NCBI GenBank assembly: GCA_000702025.1
Contig: JNKJ01000008.1
Coordinates: 220,831-284,830, forward strand
Length of the DNA stretch: 64,000 nt
Source of the DNA: Blautia schinkii DSM 10518
GTDB lineage: Bacteria; Bacillota; Clostridia; Lachnospirales; Lachnospiraceae
Reading direction: 5' to 3'
Part shown: positions 61,621-64,000 of the stretch, piece after piece
How positions within the stretch are numbered: the first letter of the stretch is position 1
Layout of the letters: each line of letters begins with the position of its first letter
Program-made: the position numbers and the translations under genes
The notes under the pieces: model-generated
What the model saw: the letters and a program-made list of their open reading frames with translations, nothing else
Database searches by the model: none
Told to the model about the DNA's origin: nothing

Positions 61621-62721
61621 TTAGCCCTCCTTATGTTTCCATCGGTTGATGACATATTTGACATTTTTATTAAAATAGATAGTCACTGCTGCTTTGAGCA
61701 GTACCCATCCGTAAATCCTGCCTTTGAGCCGTATTTCCCCTTCCAGGACATTTTCTCCGTCGAAGAGAGGGTTAACGGCAATACGGTTTTTATGAAGCGG
61801 GAACGACATTCCGAGGATTGCCAGCACAGTACCTGTGACAGCGGGGTCCTCGCTTCCGAAGGTGACCTTTCCCTCAATCTTTGTGGGAAGTACATGTTTA
61901 ACCAGCCCCTTGGCGTGATTCCACACCAGTGATATGGCCTCCTGTGTCCTCGGATGATTGACAAACTGCTTCCACCAGTCTATTTTAGCATAGATGCCTC
62001 GAAATGTTAATGCAATATTCCTGATTTTCTGCACAATTCTTCCAGGAATTGCAGCCAGCGCACGCAAAAGGCGAAACGGCGCAGTGAGTATCTGTCTTAG
62101 TTTTTCCAAAATACTGCGGATTAATTCCCCTATGCTGCGTTTAGGTCGGGAATTGTGTTCCGCACCCTCATCGGAAGTTTCATCCTCAGACAGTAACAGT
62201 ATGTCTGTTCTTACCGGCTCCTCCGACTCTGAGTGAGGTTCGATGGTTTGACTCGGATTTTGAGGTTCTGCATCCGGCTCTATAGTTTCACTTCGATTTT
62301 GCATCTCATGAGATATTTGTATGTCCCCAGACAATGGCGGGCAGGATTCATTCTCAGCGCCTTTAGACGTTTTCTTCTTCGCCCCGATTTTACTTTCCGT
62401 ATCAGGCTGTCTTGATGCTTCAGATGCTGCAGCCTTTTTCATTCGTTTTTCCAGAAATTTATCCATGGATATGCCGAGGATACGGATGCTGGTATGCATC
62501 TCACCCTGCTCAAACTGCAGATGAGCGGCAATACCTCCGAACAGCCAGCTCACGGCAGCGTTGGCCTTCACAAGCTTCCACTCTATCCCCTCTTTAACAG
62601 CGGATGCCCGGTAGCGTACCGGACAGAACAGAAGCAGCGCCACGGCCAGCAGTACAAGCCCCAGGAGGATTCCCAGCACGATCAATATGAACTTTATCAC
62701 CAGCCATAAAATATGTAGCAT
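61621..62721 (-). CDS. DUF2953 membrane protein (YtfI-like)
   Basis: This 366-residue protein has an N-terminal membrane helix (FILIVLGILLGLVLLAVALL) and RYRASAVKEG. A long, polar, poorly conserved middle part (about residues 90-200) is rich in Glu, Ser and Pro with repeats of EP(H/D)(S/A)E. The conserved C-terminal DUF2953 domain shows GSEDPAVTGTVLAILGM. It is the usual partner of gerW in sporulating Firmicutes. Its role is unknown. Confidence 0.85.
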   Translation of the reverse strand: MLHILWLVIKFILIVLGILLGLVLLAVALLLFCPVRYRASAVKEGIEWKLVKANAAVSWLFGGIAAHLQFEQGEMHTSIRILGISMDKFLEKRMKKAAASEASRQPDTESKIGAKKKTSKGAENESCPPLSGDIQISHEMQNRSETIEPDAEPQNPSQTIEPHSESEEPVRTDILLLSEDETSDEGAEHNSRPKRSIGELIRSILEKLRQILTAPFRLLRALAAIPGRIVQKIRNIALTFRGIYAKIDWWKQFVNHPRTQEAISLVWNHAKGLVKHVLPTKIEGKVTFGSEDPAVTGTVLAILGMSFPLHKNRIAVNPLFDGENVLEGEIRLKGRIYGWVLLKAAVTIYFNKNVKYVINRWKHKEG

Positions 62722-62725
62722 GCAC

Positions 62726-63037
62726 TCACCTGTTCTTCAAATATTCTTCTACCTTAAACGCGCCTGTTGCCTGATATACCTCCTGGAGGATTTCCACAGC
62801 CAGATCAATTGCCTCGTCCTTTCCCTTCGCCATGCCCATAATCGCAGGACACAGTGCATACGCGCTTTTCTGCACCAGCATAGCCGCGGGGATGATCTCC
62901 AGCAGATTGCCCGGATTGGCGGACAGGGTCAGCAGATAGATACCCGGCACCAGCTTTCCGGCATTGATCTTTGATTGAATTTTCCGGGGGTTCTTAACCC
63001 CGTCTCCGGTATAATAATTTGCCAGCCACTCTAACAT
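62726..63037 (-). CDS. Small helical protein of unknown function (103 residues)
   Basis: I do not recognise the family. MLEWLANYYTGDGVKNPRKI... is mostly helical with hydrophobic middle parts (LLEIIPAAMLVQKSAYALC). Near identity to short clostridial proteins upstream of ytfI-like genes is likely but unchecked. The stop lies five bases before the DUF2953 start, so it belongs to the gerW operon. The ribosome binding site (GGTGAGCTG) is weak. Confidence 0.7.
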   Translation of the reverse strand: MLEWLANYYTGDGVKNPRKIQSKINAGKLVPGIYLLTLSANPGNLLEIIPAAMLVQKSAYALCPAIMGMAKGKDEAIDLAVEILQEVYQATGAFKVEEYLKNR

Positions 63038-63097
63038 CAGCTCACCGCACTCCTGTCATTCTATCAAAAGGATTCCCATTTCACAAAAATCTAAACA

Positions 63098-63156
63098 GGG
63101 CTGCGTAAATACACAGCCCCATCTGTCAGACACTGGGGTTGTCCCAGTGTTCTGAC
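63098..63156 (-). terminator. Two hairpins after the NUDIX gene
   Basis: GTCAGACACTGGG pairs with CCCAGTGTTCTGAC (63125-63156, one bulged base), just past the NUDIX stop. GGGCTG/CAGCCC (63098-63119) follows and is succeeded on the minus strand by a short T-rich stretch. They probably terminate the NUDIX transcript together. Confidence 0.6.
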
Positions 63157-63159
63157 GTG

Positions 63160-63615
63160 TTAATAATACTTATGCTGTTTTCCCCATAAGCCTGCGCTGC
63201 GCATCTCCAGATATTCCTGGTATGCTTTCTCCACAATCTGTTTCTCATTGGAAAAACGGAGCAGGTGATAAATCTCATGGAATTTATAATATCCTGAATC
63301 CACGAAATATTCCTCTCGTTGGGGCCTACTATGATAATTATCAGCCGTCATCAGGTACCAATGTACCTCTTTTGTAACCATGTCCTCCGGAACCGTGAAA
63401 TTATACTGGCTTTTGCCAATATATTTTACGATGGAGGCTCTGACATCTGCTTCCTCCCTTACTTCCCGCAAAGCGGTCTGTTCGTGCGTCTCTCCTAGTT
63501 CCACTGTTCCCTTAGGCAATACCCAGCCCTCGTAACGGTTCTTGTAAGACTTATATAATGCCAGAATCTTACCCCGATGAATTACCACACCGCCACAGCT
63601 CGTTGCTTCGATCAT
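63160..63615 (-). CDS. NUDIX hydrolase
   Basis: This 151-residue NUDIX protein has the Nudix box GTVELGETHEQTALREVREE, after the typical opening GGVVIHRGKILALYK. The box closes EEAD rather than the common EETG. Family members hydrolyse nucleoside diphosphates linked to another moiety; diadenosine polyphosphate or MutT-like substrates are possible. The start follows AGGAGGGATTGCAAA. Confidence 0.92.
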   Translation of the reverse strand: MIEATSCGGVVIHRGKILALYKSYKNRYEGWVLPKGTVELGETHEQTALREVREEADVRASIVKYIGKSQYNFTVPEDMVTKEVHWYLMTADNYHSRPQREEYFVDSGYYKFHEIYHLLRFSNEKQIVEKAYQEYLEMRSAGLWGKQHKYY

Positions 63616-63862
63616 TTTGCAATCCCTCCTGTAATGCGTGTGTATTATAAACTGAATATAGTATACCTCTTTTTCTGAAAACTCGCAACTACAATCCTGA
63701 ACTAGCAGCTCTGACGAGTAAAATTATTTTTAATGGAGTATTCCCAGTTCGGTAGTGTTTTTTTAGATTGAGTCTTATAGAAAAGCTCACAATCTCCCTG
63801 GGGGGCCTTACTATCTTATTTTTCTACTGCGTTCCCGGCTCACCTCCTTTCGCTCTGCATCC
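63616..63862. other. Gap without a gene
   Basis: No convincing coding frame is present. TATAAT near 63648 on the minus strand could be the NUDIX -10. CCCTGGGGGGCC around 63800 could be part of a hairpin downstream of the partial gene. Nothing else stands out. Confidence 0.5.
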
Positions 63863-64000
63863 TTATCCAAAACGTATCTGGAATCCTTTTTCTATTTCTT
63901 GTGTATACTCTTTTAGATCGTCCCGCTTCCATGACTCCAGTAGCCTGCGGTGCTTCTGCTCCCGGCTCTGCTTTACTTTTTTCCACAGCTCTTCCCATGC
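63863..64000 (-). CDS. C-terminal end of an unidentified protein
   Basis: The minus strand from the right edge encodes 45 residues, AWEELWKKVKQSREQKHRRL ... EIEKGFQIRFG, then a TAA stop. The fragment is highly charged, basic and probably helical. I cannot assign a family. It is the 3' end of a gene that continues beyond the window. An AAGGAG-like site downstream on the same strand is not followed by a gene. Confidence 0.45.
   Translation of the reverse strand, partial: AWEELWKKVKQSREQKHRRLLESWKRDDLKEYTQEIEKGFQIRFG

Overview
The window looks like chromosomal DNA of a spore-forming member of the Lachnospiraceae (Bacillota, Clostridia), probably a gut commensal. The evidence is a small acid-soluble spore protein, GerW and YlbJ sporulation genes, strong AGGAGG ribosome binding sites, sigma-A type promoters, the Firmicutes order rpmB / yloU-yloV-recG and mgsA-rsmD-coaD, and a mannan locus like those described in Roseburia. 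I see no rRNA, tRNA, CRISPR array, transposase or prophage gene. Most genes lie on the minus strand.

Bases 1-10603 form a beta-mannan / galactomannan utilisation locus. It holds a mannobiose 2-epimerase (cut by the window edge), a GH130 mannooligosaccharide phosphorylase, a three-gene ABC importer, a LacI-type repressor, a GH36 alpha-galactosidase, a GH113 mannanase and a divergent AraC-type regulator. The enzymes lack signal peptides, so oligosaccharides are probably imported, trimmed of galactose, shortened and phosphorolysed inside the cell. Palindromes with TTTAAGTT-like half-sites overlap the importer promoter.

Bases 10648-29434 are accessory. They contain an arylamine N-acetyltransferase, a GPH transporter with a URO-D-fold protein and a PucR-type regulator, an AlkD-like repair protein, a TetR/hydrolase pair, a CPBP protease, an AgrC/AgrA-like two-component system, a BlaI/BlaR1-like pair with a sensor domain that is not a penicillin-binding domain, a LytTR/DUF3021 pair, miaB and a dicarboxylate symporter. 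Bases 29477-36896 hold an Lhr-like helicase, class II fructose-bisphosphate aldolase, an HD-GYP protein and a small unknown protein.

Bases 37015-42320 are a histidine operon (hisZ-hisG-hisD-hisB-hisIE). Its last gene carries an N-terminal HisF-like domain that has lost both catalytic aspartates. Bases 42336-49483 are housekeeping genes: recU, lepB, a pseudouridine synthase, a YgiQ radical SAM protein, a HAD phosphatase, a small alarmone synthetase and an M23 peptidase.

The most unexpected part is the 1.1-kb gene-free stretch 49484-50597. It holds two very long palindromic elements: one with perfect 48-bp arms and nested inner stems (49558-49839), and one with 58-bp arms and three mismatches (50295-50515). 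A smaller hairpin lies between them. A G-rich-armed hairpin of similar style sits between hisG and hisD.

Bases 50598-64000 return to core genes: pepD, ylbJ, a coiled-coil protein, coaD, rsmD, a divergent mgsA, a SASP gene, a histone-H1-like DUF6465 protein, recG, yloV, yloU, rpmB, a 45-residue membrane protein too short for usual gene calling, gerW, a DUF2953 protein, a NUDIX hydrolase and a partial gene at the right edge.
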